Counted from the stretch's first letter, positions 23,744 through 37,756 are shown. The stretch is DNA of 64,000 nt from Bacteroides sp. (GCA_017992695.1 JAGOOC010000007.1:1-64000); one strand, 5' to 3'. Numbers and translations are program-made. The notes: generated from the sequence alone by a model not told the origin.

Positions 23744-24796
23744 ATGAAAATAGGAGATAAAGTACGCTTCCTCAGCGAGGTGGGCGGTGGAGTTGTGAAA
23801 GGATTTCGAGGCAAAGACACCGTGTTGGTTGAAGATGCAGATGGATTCGACATCCCGATGCTGACCCGCGAGTGTGTGGTGATTGATACCGACGACTATA
23901 ACATGAAACACAAGAGCACTGTTTCTTCGTCGCCCAAGCCCTTAGAACCGTCAAAACCGGTGAAGCCGGTGATCTCGACTGTTCGCCCTGCAGAGGTGCG
24001 TGGAGGCGATACGCTGAATGTTTTCCTTGCGTTTGTGCCCGAGGATGTAAAGATGATCAGCCAAACACCGTTCGAAGCTTACCTGGTGAACGATAGCAAC
24101 TACTATCTCTATTACACCTACCTCAGTGCCGAGGGTAAGGCCTGGAAAAACCGTTCGCACGGGTTGATAGAACCCAATACGAAGCTGTTCTTGGAGGGTT
24201 TCACGAAAGATGCGTTGAACGAAATGGAACATGTAGCTGTACAAGTGGTTCCGTTTAAAGACGACAAAACGTTTATGATGAAACCGGCTGTGAGCGTAGA
24301 GTTGCGCATTGACACGGTGAAGTTTTATAAGCTGCATACGTTTCGCGACTCGGACTTCTTTGAAGAGCCTGCACTGATCTACGACATTGTGACCAACGAC
24401 GTAGCTGTGAAGCAAGTCTTTGTAGCTGCCGAAGAGATTCAAACTGTTCTGCTACAAAAGAAAGATCAGAGCAAACCTCGCTCGCAACCAATCATAAAGC
24501 GTGGCGGAAATAATGAAATTCTCGAAATAGATTTGCATATCAACGAATTGCTCGACGACACAAAGGGCATGAGCAATGCCGAAATACTCGGTTATCAGCT
24601 CGATAAATTCCGCGAAGTGATGGAAGCAAACAAAAACAAGCGTGAGCAAAAAATCGTTTTCATTCATGGCAAAGGCGACGGTGTATTACGCAAAGCCCTG
24701 CTCGATGAACTTCGCAGTAAATACAGCACATGCAGATCGCAGGATGCCTCGTTTCAGGAATATGGCTTCGGGGCTACGATGATAACAATCAAGTAA
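23744..24796 (+). CDS. DUF2027 and Smr domain protein
   Basis: This is a 350-residue cytoplasmic protein. Residues 1-60 form a small beta module ([20 protein letters not shown]). The DUF2027 region covers about 65-260 with MLTREC upstream and long beta-rich segments. The C-terminal Smr domain (about 265-350) has [13 protein letters not shown] and the [17 protein letters not shown] motif (HGxGxGxLR). Smr domains act as DNA or RNA endonucleases in MutS2 and related proteins. The DUF2027-Smr pairing is a Bacteroidetes architecture, with no defined role known to me. The next gene follows after 19 bases on the same strand. Confidence 0.85.
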   Translation: MKIGDKVRFLSEVGGGVVKGFRGKDTVLVEDADGFDIPMLTRECVVIDTDDYNMKHKSTVSSSPKPLEPSKPVKPVISTVRPAEVRGGDTLNVFLAFVPEDVKMISQTPFEAYLVNDSNYYLYYTYLSAEGKAWKNRSHGLIEPNTKLFLEGFTKDALNEMEHVAVQVVPFKDDKTFMMKPAVSVELRIDTVKFYKLHTFRDSDFFEEPALIYDIVTNDVAVKQVFVAAEEIQTVLLQKKDQSKPRSQPIIKRGGNNEILEIDLHINELLDDTKGMSNAEILGYQLDKFREVMEANKNKREQKIVFIHGKGDGVLRKALLDELRSKYSTCRSQDASFQEYGFGATMITIK

Positions 24797-24815
24797 GAAG
24801 CAACAAAAGAATACA

Positions 24816-26015
24816 ATGAGAAAGAGTGTAATGACCCTGTTTGCAGCTTTTCTGATGCTGCAAGCTCATGCAGAAACCACCTTGCGTCTGATGAGTGACC
24901 CCGATGCGGTAGCCCTACAGGAGTTGGATAGCGTGACTGCCATATTCCGCACAAAGCCTTATTTGCAGAATCCTACAGATGGGGGCATTACGGTGATGTG
25001 GCAAACAACCGTTCCGGCTTATTGCTGGGTGGAGTATGGAACTGATAAAAATCACTTGAAAAAAGCACGTACATTGGTCAACGGGCAGGCTTTGTGCAAC
25101 AACACCATTCACAAGGTGCGTATCGATAATTTGCAACCCGGAGAAACTTACTATTACCGTGTTTGCTCGCAGGAAATATTGCTTTATCAAGCTTACAAGA
25201 AGGTGTTTGGGCATACGGCGCAGTCGGAGTTTGCTCAATTTACCCTACCATCAGCCGATCAAACCGATTTTACGGCGGTTATATTCAACGATCTGCATCA
25301 GCAAGAAGCCACTGTGCGCGCTTTGTGCAGTCAGCTGAAGGGAGTTCGTTATGATTTTGCTGTATTCAATGGTGACTGTATTGACGATCCTGCCAGTCAC
25401 GATCAGGCTACGAAGTATATTACTGTATTGAATGAAGCAGTGGGAGGCGATCGTATACCCGTCTTTTTTATGCGCGGCAATCACGAGATTCGCAATGCAT
25501 ACTCCATCGGTTTGCAGAGCCTTTTCGACTATGTGGGCGGACAAACCTATGGTGCTTTTTCGTGGGGAGATACCCGTATTGTGATGCTTGATTGCGGCGA
25601 GGATAAACCTGACGACCATTGGGTTTACTATGGTTTGAACGACTTCACTCAACTGCGCAACGATCAGACTGCTTTCTTGAAACGCGAGTTAGCCTCCAAA
25701 GCGTTCAAGAAATCGAGCAAGCGCATCTTGTTGCATCACATACCTCTTTACGGTAACGATTCTGAGTATAATCCCTGTGTTGAATTGTGGGGTGAGATGC
25801 TGGCTAAAGCTCCCTTCAATGTTGCTGTGAATGGTCATACCCACGAATTTGTCTGTCATAAGAAAGGAAGCCTGGGCAACAACTTTCCTGTTGTTATAGG
25901 TGGTGGTCCCTCTATGAAAAATGCTACCGTTGTTATTCTTGAAAAGCGTGGGAAGGTGCTGAAAACAAAGGTAATGAATGCCAAAGGAGAAGTATTGCTT
26001 GACACACTCTTTTGA
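24816..26015 (+). CDS. Secreted metallophosphoesterase with fibronectin-like N-terminal domain
   Basis: This 399-residue protein has signal peptide VMTLFAAFLMLQAHA. Residues about 45-140 form a purple-acid-phosphatase-like N-terminal FN3 domain (KPYLQNPTDGGITVMWQT, LQPGETYYYRV). A calcineurin-like phosphoesterase domain follows, with FNDLHQQ, FNGDCIDD, MRGNHEIRN, LLHHIPLYG and VNGHTHEF supplying the metal ligands. The first motif reads N-D-L-H rather than the usual D-x-H at its leading position. It probably hydrolyses phosphomonoesters or diesters in the periplasm or outside the cell. Substrate is unknown. Confidence 0.85.
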   Translation: MRKSVMTLFAAFLMLQAHAETTLRLMSDPDAVALQELDSVTAIFRTKPYLQNPTDGGITVMWQTTVPAYCWVEYGTDKNHLKKARTLVNGQALCNNTIHKVRIDNLQPGETYYYRVCSQEILLYQAYKKVFGHTAQSEFAQFTLPSADQTDFTAVIFNDLHQQEATVRALCSQLKGVRYDFAVFNGDCIDDPASHDQATKYITVLNEAVGGDRIPVFFMRGNHEIRNAYSIGLQSLFDYVGGQTYGAFSWGDTRIVMLDCGEDKPDDHWVYYGLNDFTQLRNDQTAFLKRELASKAFKKSSKRILLHHIPLYGNDSEYNPCVELWGEMLAKAPFNVAVNGHTHEFVCHKKGSLGNNFPVVIGGGPSMKNATVVILEKRGKVLKTKVMNAKGEVLLDTLF

Positions 26016-26036
26016 TAGTGGTGCAAGCGGAAAGTA

Positions 26037-26082
26037 AAAAAGAAGGGTGTTAGCCGATCAAACTGCTAACACCCTTCTTTTT
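26037..26082. terminator. Bidirectional terminator
   Basis: A perfect 18-bp stem (26037-26054 with 26065-26082) with flanking A and T runs separates the convergent phosphoesterase gene and the small secreted-protein gene. Confidence 0.9.
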
Positions 26083-26099
26083 GTATATGCTTAATTAAA

Positions 26100-26456
26100 T
26101 TACTTGCCCAATTCAATGCCTTTGTTTCTCAACGTAGCATTCATCAATGCAGCATACTTGCTGTACTGCTCGTCAGTGAGGGTTTTTCTCATCAACTTCA
26201 AATTTCCGTAAACGGCATTGTATAGTTTGGCGTCTTTATTCTTCTTTGAAGTGGTCGCTTTTTCCATCTGTTCGGTGAAATAAGTACAGATGTTTGATAC
26301 CTCTTCACTTTGAGTTGAATTCAACTTCAAATACTGTCCCAACTTATCTACGTTAATGTTTCCTTCCCATTTTGCAGTGGTAGGTTGATTTCCTGCTGCA
26401 TAAACCGTGGCAGACAAACACAGTGCTGCAACGATTGTTATTCCAATCTTTTTCAT
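26100..26456 (-). CDS. Small secreted protein, unknown family
   Basis: This 118-residue protein has a clear signal peptide (IGITIVAALCLSATVYA). The mature ~98 residues are helical and Lys-rich: VDKLGQYLKLNSTQSEEVSNI, then a helix with MEKATTSKKNKDAKLYNAV, then MRKTLTDEQYSKYAALMNATL. The pattern of short helices ending in LTDEQYSKY resembles CpxP/Spy-like periplasmic helical proteins, but I cannot place it with confidence. It is a single gene, transcribed in the same direction as the upstream GH63 gene but 229 bases away from it. That gap holds no other gene that I can see. Confidence 0.7.
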   Translation of the reverse strand: MKKIGITIVAALCLSATVYAAGNQPTTAKWEGNINVDKLGQYLKLNSTQSEEVSNICTYFTEQMEKATTSKKNKDAKLYNAVYGNLKLMRKTLTDEQYSKYAALMNATLRNKGIELGK

Positions 26457-26685
26457 TCTAATCCTTCTTAAATTGTTATTCCTAAAAACTAATCTAATTT
26501 ACCTAAAACTAATACCTATTGAAAATATAGGTTTGTTTTTAATCTTTTCTGTTACCTGTGCAAATATGGGTATATGTTTTATAACATAAAAGCAAAAGGA
26601 GATGAAAGAGTGCTTTGGACCGTCTCTTTTTGATTTAGATCAATTATATGGGTGTGAAAACGATTGTTTAATCTATAGAATGAAA

Positions 26686-28617
26686 CTATTTTGTAACATC
26701 CTTCACCTGTTTGCTATACTCTTCATATAAGAGTAGTAGGTGTACTGCGCTCCAGCTAAAATGGGGTGCTTTGAGACATTCGCCCGTATGGGTGCCATAA
26801 TTTTCGTGAATGGGGGCATCGCTCTTCATTCCTTGCAGGCGGTCGAACACCTGCTTGGTGCAGACATCGGCTCTGTCGTTATAACCATAATTACGCAATC
26901 CTTTGATGGCAAAGTAGGTCTGGTCCAACCAAATCGGACCGCGCCAATAGCCTTTAGGCATGAACTTGGGATTGTCGGCTGCCACGGTAGGAAAGGGGAT
27001 GTAGGTGGCAAATTTGGTTGTATCAGTAAGCAGCTTCATAGCACGCTCCATCTGTTCGGGGGTAGCAATGCCTGTCCACAAGGGAATATAGGCTTCACAG
27101 CCCTCTTCTTTTACGAAGCTGCCATCGCTGAGGCGGCGGTCGAAGAAGAAACCTGTTTCGGCATCGAAAAAGTAGTCGGCCACTCCGGCAGTGTAATTCT
27201 TCTCGTTAAAGGGTTGTCCGATGAGCGAAGCAAACTTTTTCAGTAAGTGATACTCTTGGGCTAGATAGGCATTCAAATCTACACTCTCTTGGTCGAAACT
27301 CCAGGCATTCTCAGCATCGTTCTTCACCATGCCTGCATTGTCAAAACGAATGGCGTTGTCCATGCCGCTTTCCCATGCGGCAGCTTCCGTGGTGCCGTCG
27401 GTAGACCCAAATTCACAGATACCGTTGCGGTTATGGTCGCGCTTCAGGTACCACCAACGATGATAAGCCAGTAGTTGCGGATACATTTCACGCACGAATG
27501 CAGTATCCTGTGTATGGGTGAAGATTTCATCGACTGCCCAGGCTGCCAACGGTGGTTTGCTGTCGCGGGCATTGTTCTCTTCGGGGTTGGTGTAGATGCA
27601 GTCGATAATCATGCCGTCGGGCAACTGATAGTCGAACATGGCACGGATGTTGTTTTTGGCCAGTTCGGGAGCGAAACGTGCCAGGGCTACCGAGAAACGC
27701 CATGAATCCCATGCCCAGAAACCTACAAAGTAACCTACCGCATGGCTGGGAACGATACCTTCGTGCAGCAAACCGCCTCGGTTGGTGCGCCAGTTAGAAA
27801 GTAACGTCACGATCGATTTCACGGCAATACGATCGTATTCTTTCGGCATATCTTTGCGAAGAATGCTGCTGAGGTAACCTTCCCAACGCTTGTCATTGGC
27901 TTGTATAAAAGAGTCGGGGCGACAAAGTATGGCGGTTGCCTTTTGCATGCCTGCCATTTTCTCTTTCTCGTTATAAAAGAAAGAAAGGGTAATATAGATC
28001 TTTTTCCCGCCTTCGCATACAGCCTGATAGTTGGTTTCGCTGCACATGATGCGTGTGTCGGGGGTAAAACCGATCGACACTATTTCGCCCGAGGGGTGGG
28101 TAGCAATGACCGTTGTCTGATCAAGAGTAAAGGTGGTTCCGGCTGCCCAGTTGTCGCCCGTAAAACAGAGTTCTCCTGTCGTATCGGCACTCACAGACAA
28201 TAATGCCGTACCGGCATCGGCAAAAAACAGCTGCTGGCTGATTTTACCCGAAGACGATCGACCGGAGAGATAAAGTTCTCCCGGATAGTAATTGGTCGAA
28301 TCGGCAGTAAAAACCTCATCCGGTGCTTTGTTGAAACCGACTGTTACTGCTGCTCGTGCCATCCAGTTGCGCTTATCGATGCTGAACGGACCGCAAAATC
28401 CATTGATCCACTTATCGGCTTGGGGCAGCGTGAACCCCATCCATGAACCTTGGTCGGTGAACCATCCTGTACAGCGAACAGCCGTATCGGGGGTATAGGC
28501 AATATCGATGATATGATCGAATTGGTGTCTGACCGCATTCGATGCTTTCTCCTTACTGCTGCAAGCCATGAGGCTTGCTAGCAGTACACAGAGAAGGAGT
28601 GTTGGAATCTGTTTCAT
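26686..28617 (-). CDS. GH63-like (MGH1-type) glycosidase lipoprotein
   Basis: This 643-residue lipoprotein has signal LLCVLLASLMACSS (lipid Cys about 19). An N-terminal beta-rich domain (about 30-240) precedes an (alpha/alpha)6 catalytic barrel (about 250-640). Characteristic segments are GFWAWDSWRFSVALARF (probable catalytic Asp), AAAWESGMDNAIRFD, YWRGPIWLDQTYFAIKGL and a C-terminal HENYGTHTGE that may supply the second acid. These fit GH63 and related MGH1 proteins, which remove alpha-glucosyl or alpha-mannosyl-type residues; the sugar cannot be fixed from sequence. It lies 12 bases downstream of the GH2 gene, in the same operon. Confidence 0.8.
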   Translation of the reverse strand: MKQIPTLLLCVLLASLMACSSKEKASNAVRHQFDHIIDIAYTPDTAVRCTGWFTDQGSWMGFTLPQADKWINGFCGPFSIDKRNWMARAAVTVGFNKAPDEVFTADSTNYYPGELYLSGRSSSGKISQQLFFADAGTALLSVSADTTGELCFTGDNWAAGTTFTLDQTTVIATHPSGEIVSIGFTPDTRIMCSETNYQAVCEGGKKIYITLSFFYNEKEKMAGMQKATAILCRPDSFIQANDKRWEGYLSSILRKDMPKEYDRIAVKSIVTLLSNWRTNRGGLLHEGIVPSHAVGYFVGFWAWDSWRFSVALARFAPELAKNNIRAMFDYQLPDGMIIDCIYTNPEENNARDSKPPLAAWAVDEIFTHTQDTAFVREMYPQLLAYHRWWYLKRDHNRNGICEFGSTDGTTEAAAWESGMDNAIRFDNAGMVKNDAENAWSFDQESVDLNAYLAQEYHLLKKFASLIGQPFNEKNYTAGVADYFFDAETGFFFDRRLSDGSFVKEEGCEAYIPLWTGIATPEQMERAMKLLTDTTKFATYIPFPTVAADNPKFMPKGYWRGPIWLDQTYFAIKGLRNYGYNDRADVCTKQVFDRLQGMKSDAPIHENYGTHTGECLKAPHFSWSAVHLLLLYEEYSKQVKDVTK

Positions 28618-28629
28618 GGTTATCGTGTC

Positions 28630-32356
<3,727 letters not shown>

Positions 32357-32360
<4 letters not shown>

Positions 32361-32650
32361 GACTGTACCTCCTTTCGTTTCTTACCCGGTCGGATGGAGA
32401 TGAAGTACCAAAGTCCCCATGCGGTGAGTGTACTTCCGACTACAGCTGCCAATGTGATGATCGCTGCTTCGAATCCGATGGTTCCCAGTCCGTTGATAAT
32501 CGCTTCATTGCCGCCTACGTCGATGCCCAGCAGAAAGAGCAAGAGCCAAATGAGTAGCGTAATGATCCGGTGAATCCAGGATAACTTCTTGTTTCGTAAC
32601 AGGTAGCCCAGGAGCATTCCTGTGAGCATGATTCCAATGATTATAAACAT
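32357..32650 (-). CDS. LysO-family exporter, N-terminal part
   Basis: This 97-residue membrane protein has three hydrophobic segments (MFIIIGIMLTGMLLGYLL, ITLLIWLLLFLLGIDVGG, AAIITLAAVVGSTLTAWGL) and ends with a basic cytoplasmic tail. It corresponds to the N-terminal third of LysO. Split lysO genes are, to my recollection, common in Bacteroidetes, so this is not a broken gene. It is first in the lysO-lysO-GH2-GH63 unit and has its own promoter. Confidence 0.82.
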
Positions 32651-32669
32651 ATCTGTGTCTTTTTTTGTG

Positions 32670-32677
32670 CAAAGATA
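32670..32677 (-). promoter_or_regulatory. Promoter of the lysO-GH2-GH63 unit
   Basis: The minus strand reads TATCTTTG, a perfect TAnnTTTG, 20 bases before the lysO ATG. A CTTG lies about 17 bases upstream as a weak -33. With the hairpin at 32694-32726, this suggests the unit is transcribed apart from susCD. Confidence 0.6.
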
Positions 32678-32693
32678 GTGGTTTCCATAGTAA

Positions 32694-32726
32694 GCAAGGC
32701 AGACTTTTTATAAACGTCTGCCTTGC
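32694..32726 (-). terminator. Hairpin after susD
   Basis: An 11-bp perfect stem (32694-32704 with 32716-32726) has an 11-base A/T-rich loop. It lies 36 bases past the susD stop and just upstream of the lysO promoter. It lacks a long U-tract on the minus strand, so it may end transcription only partly. Confidence 0.55.
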
Positions 32727-32761
32727 AGAGAGATTATCCGTTAGAATAATGCAGGGAATTA

Positions 32762-34264
32762 TTATTTAATTTGATCGTTAGAGTTTAACTCTGTCAACGG
32801 AATAGGGTAGAAATCATGTTCTGCCGGATTGAAATTTCTACCTACTGCATTCAGTGCTGCTTTTGTTTTGCCCCAGCGACGCAGATCGTAGAAGCGATAG
32901 TTCTCCAAGGGAAATTCAAGAATGCGTTCATGCTCAATTTGGGCTTTCACGGCTGCCTGACTGCTTCCGGTCATGGGTGGCATGTCGCCGTGTACGGCTC
33001 TTACTTCGTTAATCAACGGAATAGCCAATTCGGGGTGTCCTTGTTCATTCAATACCTCTGCCTTCATCAATAATACATTGGCATAGCGCATCAAGGGGAT
33101 GTTGTAACCCACGCGCGACTGTCTGAGCTCGGTCCAAGTTGCCGGCAATAGTTTGCGGAATACGGCACGTTTCTCGTTTTTGAATCTTTCATTGTAGGTA
33201 AGGCCATATACATCGCCTCCGCCGCCATTGAAATAAGCATCGTCGAAGAAGAGTGTCTCGTAGGCACGTGTATCGTAATTTCCTGTTGTGGCTATCTTTC
33301 CTTCTTTCTTAAATTCGGCTACCAGAATGTCGCTAGGCAAGATTTCATCCCAGCCCGAGAGCTCGCTCGATGCTAACCATCTGTGCATTTGTGTTTTATA
33401 ATGAGCACCATCGGCACTGTTCATGGTACATTGCAGTTCGAAAACCGACTCCTTGGAGTTTTGGTTCTTACCGTTGAACAAATTGAGAAAGTTGTCTTCG
33501 AGGCTGTATCCTTTCACATTGTTGAACGCTGTTAAAGCTGCGTCTAGGTAGTTGTTTTTCTTATCCGGAGTTTCGTAGGCACGGGTCAAAAGCGCAAATC
33601 CCAGATAGGCATTTGCTGCTCCCGAAGTGGCTCGTCCCAACTGATCGGGCTTTAACGTAGCAGGCAGTTTGGTCGCTTTGGTCAGGTCGGTTACAATCAG
33701 ATCCCATGCCTCAGTGCGTGTAGAGAGTGCTTTACCTACTTCGCTAGGCGAAACGGTAACGATGTAGGTGTCTCTGATTACGATCTCTTTCCAGTTTAGC
33801 AATAACTTCATGTGATAATAGCCACGCAGGAAGTAAGCTTCGTTCAGTATCTGTTCGCGATAGGTGGCGTCCATATCAATGGTTGGTACCTTCTCGATCA
33901 CCTGATTGGCGTAATTAATGCCTCGATAGATATTTGCCCAATAAAGGTTGATCTGTGAGTTACCGTTGGTATAGGTGAACTTAGACAGCTCCACCCAATT
34001 GAGGTAATTCATGGCGTCTCTGCCTAGGTTGATCATGTCTTCGCGATAGGCCTCGACAGGCCAACGCACTTCGGCAAACGCCCAGGTTTCAATGAAATGT
34101 TCCAATTTGGAATAGGCAGCTGATAAGCCTTTCTCAGCATCTGATGCATTGCGCCAGTACTTTTCTGAAGTCAGTTTATCGGGCGATTCTACGGTGAGGA
34201 AGTCTTCGCAGGAAGAGAAGGCCGCTGTGAGTAGTATGGAAACTATATAGATAATTTTTTTCAT
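32762..34264 (-). CDS. SusD/RagB-family glycan-binding lipoprotein
   Basis: This 500-residue surface lipoprotein has signal VSILLTAAFSSCED (lipid Cys about 19). It then shows the SusD pattern: FLTVESPDKLTSEKYWRNASD, the TPR-like helical core with YHMKLLLNWKEI, and the C-terminal RFYDLRRWGKTKAALN close to ERILEFPLENY. SusD proteins cap the SusC barrel and bind the incoming oligosaccharide. It lies 28 bases downstream of susC. The ligand cannot be read from sequence. Confidence 0.93.
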   Translation of the reverse strand: MKKIIYIVSILLTAAFSSCEDFLTVESPDKLTSEKYWRNASDAEKGLSAAYSKLEHFIETWAFAEVRWPVEAYREDMINLGRDAMNYLNWVELSKFTYTNGNSQINLYWANIYRGINYANQVIEKVPTIDMDATYREQILNEAYFLRGYYHMKLLLNWKEIVIRDTYIVTVSPSEVGKALSTRTEAWDLIVTDLTKATKLPATLKPDQLGRATSGAANAYLGFALLTRAYETPDKKNNYLDAALTAFNNVKGYSLEDNFLNLFNGKNQNSKESVFELQCTMNSADGAHYKTQMHRWLASSELSGWDEILPSDILVAEFKKEGKIATTGNYDTRAYETLFFDDAYFNGGGGDVYGLTYNERFKNEKRAVFRKLLPATWTELRQSRVGYNIPLMRYANVLLMKAEVLNEQGHPELAIPLINEVRAVHGDMPPMTGSSQAAVKAQIEHERILEFPLENYRFYDLRRWGKTKAALNAVGRNFNPAEHDFYPIPLTELNSNDQIK

Positions 34265-34292
34265 ATCATGTGTTTATTTAGAGAGTGAACAA

Positions 34293-37200
34293 TTAGAATG
34301 ACAGTTGTAAACCAAAGATAAACGAGCGGGTGAACGGATAAATATGTTTATCAACACCGGTGTCTAAAACACTTTGGCGTGAGAACTCAGGATCGATGCC
34401 CGAATAGTTGGTCCAAGTAAGAAGGTTCTCGCCACTTACGTAAAAACGCAGTTTCTCAATATAGGCTTTCTTGGTAAGCAAGGTGGGCAAGGTATATCCC
34501 AATTGCACCTGACGTAGGCGGATGAAATCGCCATCTTCGAGAAAACGATCGGATTCTTTCGTGTTTCCGTTGTAATCGGCATAGACTGCACGGGGTACAT
34601 TGGTATTGGTATGCTCGGGAGTCCATCCATCGAGTGTCGACTTCAGGAAGTTGCTACCCGAACTCATCCCTTCGTAGAAATATTTATTTCCGTTATACAA
34701 CTGATGTCCCCATCCGCTGCCCATTAACAGTGAGAAATCGAAACCCTTATAGCCTAAATTGACAGATAAATTAGCCTCTACTTTCGGAATGCCCGAGCCG
34801 CAATACTCTTTGTCGTCTTCATTGATCACTCCGTCATTGTTTAGGTCTTTGAATCGGATGTCGCCTGGAAAAGCATCGGGTTGCATCAGATCGCCGTTTT
34901 TATCGGCATGTGCCTCTACTTCGTCCATTGACTGGAAGATACCGTCTGTTCTGTACAGGTAGAATCCACCGATAGGCTTGCCTACAATAGTCTGTGTAGG
35001 GAAGTGTTCTGTTCCGTATTTCAATCCCTCGCCCGGAAGCATTTGTCCTGCATCAGCGAGACTCTCCACTCTGTTTTTCGTGGTTGACAGGTTCAATCCG
35101 AACTGATAATCGAAATCTCCTTTTTTATCGTTCCAGTTTACTTCGAACTCTACTCCTTTGTTACTGATTTCACCAACGTTTAAGATCGGGTTATACAATC
35201 CACCCGATGGTGCCAACTTCTTGGTGATGAGCATATCTTCGGTTTTGTTGAAGTAGTAGTTGATCGATCCGCTTAGGCGGTTGTTGAAGAAGCCGTAATC
35301 AAAACCGATGTTTTTCGAGTCGGTAGTTTCCCACTTAAGGTCGTTGTTGGCCAAACCTGGGGCTGTGCTACCCGGCCAAGGGTTGTTACCGCTACCTTGT
35401 ACTGAGCCTTGAAACAGGGTATTATAGGTTTCGATGAGCGAAAGGAAATCGTAGTATCCCAATGCTGCTTCATTTCCTAATCGGCCCCAGCTTGCTCTGA
35501 TTTTCAGGTTGTTTACGACCGTGTTTTTAGGGAAGAAAGTCTCTTCGCTGATTCTCCAGCCCAAGGCAACAGAAGGGAATGTGCCCCAGCGGCTGTTTTT
35601 ACCGAACTTGGAAGATCCGTCGCGGCGCATGGTTCCCTGAAACAGGTAACGCCCTGCATAGGAGTAGTTGACGCGTCCGAAGAAAGAGGCTCTGTTGTAT
35701 ACGTATTTGGAACCTTCGCCCGAGTACGTACCACCATTTCCTCCGTCGATTGTTGTAAAAGAGGGGTCGAGGAATCCTCCGGGGATGGTGCTGGTCACCA
35801 ACTTGCCGTCTTCTACCTTGTAAACGGTTGTTTTTCCTTCCACTCCAATGCTGTTCCAGTTGTTTTTGGTGCTATTGATAGAACTACCCGCCATGAGGTT
35901 GACCGAGTGCTTGCCGAACGCTTTGTTTAAGCTCAGTACATTGTCGAACACTTGTTCTTCCCAATACGACCCCGTCTCGCTATAATTTGGAAAATCGTTT
36001 GGCGATTTTTCATCTGCAATGTAGGTAGGTGTGTGGTAGCTGCTGCGTGTGTGCGCTCCCCGATACGAATAACTTGTTTTATATACCAACCATTTAGTGA
36101 TATTGATCCCTAAAGAGATGTTGGCATTCATATCGTAGGTCTTGTTGGTTATTTTTTCGTTCACATAATCTGCCATGACGTTGCGATTGTTGGGCAGATC
36201 GTTTTGGTTTGTCAATCCGAATCCGGACTCTTGATCGGCATCGTAGATCGGAACCAATGGACTGATCATGTACATCTCCTTGATGGAGTATTGTGGTTGA
36301 TGATTGCTTGTAACACGAAGCGACATATTGGCATCTAAGTCGAAGATGTGTTTGGACAGACTTATTTTGGCACGAGCATTGTCTTGTTTGAAGTCGTTGC
36401 CCAGGAAAATACCTTTTTCGTCAGAGCGATTGTAAGAGAGGGAGTATTTGGCATTGTCCGATCCGCCACGTATGCTGATCATATAATTCTGTGCCAGACC
36501 GCTGCGTGTCATCGCTTTTTGCCAGTCGGTGTTTTCGTTGCCGGGATTATTGATATAGGTCGGTATGGTTTCTTCGTATCCCACCCGTTGGTTGTTGTAG
36601 TTTTCGTACATCTGTTTGTGCACCTGTACGTATCCTTTTGAGTCGAGCATTTCTAGCTGTTTGGCAATGTGGGTTGAGCTTACATAAGCATTGAAGTCTA
36701 TTTTAACATCTCCTTTTTTACCATTCTTTGTGGTTACCAACACCACTCCGTTGGCTGCTCTCGATCCGTAGATGGCTGCTGCCGCCCCATCTTTCAGAAT
36801 TTCCATAGACTCAATGTCTGATGGATTGACGTTTTCAATGCTTCCGGGGAAACCATCGATCACGTAGTAAGGTTCATTGTCTCCGAAGGTTTTTACACCA
36901 CGAATTTTTACGCGAACGGTTGATCCGGCATTACCACCGTCCTTCAAAATGTTGACACCGGCTACTTTGCCTTGCAGTGCCTCGGCAGGATTGGTGGTGG
37001 CCCGCTTGGTTAAATCCTCTACGTCGACCGACGAAATAGCGCCCGTCATGTCGCTCTTCTTCATCGTACCGTAACCGATAACGACTGTTTCTTCGAGCAT
37101 CTGAGCATCTTCTTGTAGCACCACTTTGATTTCATGGCGACCATTGATGGCAACGGTTTGTGGCTTATACCCTACATAGGATACGATCAGTGAGTTTTGT

Positions 37201-37418
37201 GGATTAACAGTGAGCATAAATCGCCCGTCGAGGTCGCTAATAATACCGTTGGACGTTCCTTTCTCGAGTACGCTTGCACCGATAATAGGTTCACCGCTTG
37301 CATCTAAAACTGTTCCTTTCAGTTGGACACTTTGCGCGAATGCGCCGAAAGGCATAAGAAAGGCAAATAGCAGCCACAAATAAAAAGCTGCGCCTTTAGA
37401 ACAAGGTTTGTGATTCAT
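34293..37418 (-). CDS. SusC/RagA-family TonB-dependent outer-membrane transporter
   Basis: This 1041-residue transporter has signal peptide LWLLFAFLMPFGAFA, a carboxypeptidase-D-like domain (about 30-110, KGTVLDASGEPIIGASV) and the plug domain with EETVVIGYGTMKKSDMTGA and AAAIYGSRAANGVVLVTTK. A 22-strand-type barrel fills the rest, ending FTRSFIFGLQLSF. It imports oligosaccharides with energy from TonB. There is no SusE/F-like gene beside it, and no FecR/anti-sigma gene. The neighbouring glycosidases (GH2 and GH63-like) suggest a substrate with terminal galactose and another sugar. Confidence 0.95.
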   Translation of the reverse strand: MNHKPCSKGAAFYLWLLFAFLMPFGAFAQSVQLKGTVLDASGEPIIGASVLEKGTSNGIISDLDGRFMLTVNPQNSLIVSYVGYKPQTVAINGRHEIKVVLQEDAQMLEETVVIGYGTMKKSDMTGAISSVDVEDLTKRATTNPAEALQGKVAGVNILKDGGNAGSTVRVKIRGVKTFGDNEPYYVIDGFPGSIENVNPSDIESMEILKDGAAAAIYGSRAANGVVLVTTKNGKKGDVKIDFNAYVSSTHIAKQLEMLDSKGYVQVHKQMYENYNNQRVGYEETIPTYINNPGNENTDWQKAMTRSGLAQNYMISIRGGSDNAKYSLSYNRSDEKGIFLGNDFKQDNARAKISLSKHIFDLDANMSLRVTSNHQPQYSIKEMYMISPLVPIYDADQESGFGLTNQNDLPNNRNVMADYVNEKITNKTYDMNANISLGINITKWLVYKTSYSYRGAHTRSSYHTPTYIADEKSPNDFPNYSETGSYWEEQVFDNVLSLNKAFGKHSVNLMAGSSINSTKNNWNSIGVEGKTTVYKVEDGKLVTSTIPGGFLDPSFTTIDGGNGGTYSGEGSKYVYNRASFFGRVNYSYAGRYLFQGTMRRDGSSKFGKNSRWGTFPSVALGWRISEETFFPKNTVVNNLKIRASWGRLGNEAALGYYDFLSLIETYNTLFQGSVQGSGNNPWPGSTAPGLANNDLKWETTDSKNIGFDYGFFNNRLSGSINYYFNKTEDMLITKKLAPSGGLYNPILNVGEISNKGVEFEVNWNDKKGDFDYQFGLNLSTTKNRVESLADAGQMLPGEGLKYGTEHFPTQTIVGKPIGGFYLYRTDGIFQSMDEVEAHADKNGDLMQPDAFPGDIRFKDLNNDGVINEDDKEYCGSGIPKVEANLSVNLGYKGFDFSLLMGSGWGHQLYNGNKYFYEGMSSGSNFLKSTLDGWTPEHTNTNVPRAVYADYNGNTKESDRFLEDGDFIRLRQVQLGYTLPTLLTKKAYIEKLRFYVSGENLLTWTNYSGIDPEFSRQSVLDTGVDKHIYPFTRSFIFGLQLSF

Positions 37419-37756
37419 ATAATTATTTTTAAAGGTTAATAAACCGCTTGAGTTAGAGTGCTAAGTAACCGATTTGTCAACAGTAAGCCTAATTTTTATG
37501 TTCTACTTTTGCTCTACAAATAGATGTTTTTGATGCTTATTGATGCTACAATCATATTTCTATTGTGTTGGTAATCAGTATTTTGTATTTTGTTTTGTAT
37601 CTACATTGTTCATTATGGAAAAGAAGTGAGCATGAACAGAAAACTATCGGAAGAGTAGGGCGATTTTTGCAGTTCGACAGACGTAATTACAAATTTATGG
37701 CTAACTTTGCGCCCTTTAATAACAGAACTCAAGTGTAATTTGAAATAGAAAGAACA
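37419..37756. other. Intergenic region between divergent susC and purine permease genes
   Basis: This 338-base A/T-rich stretch has no supported ORF. The right side holds TAACTTTG (37702-37709), a good -7 for the permease gene. For susC, the minus strand has a near-match TCTATTTG about 100 bases upstream of its ATG. I see no clear inverted repeat that would mark an operator. Confidence 0.5.
37702..37709 (+). promoter_or_regulatory. -7 element of the purine permease gene
   Basis: TAACTTTG fits TAnnTTTG, 47 bases before the ATG at 37757. A -33 element is not evident. Confidence 0.55.
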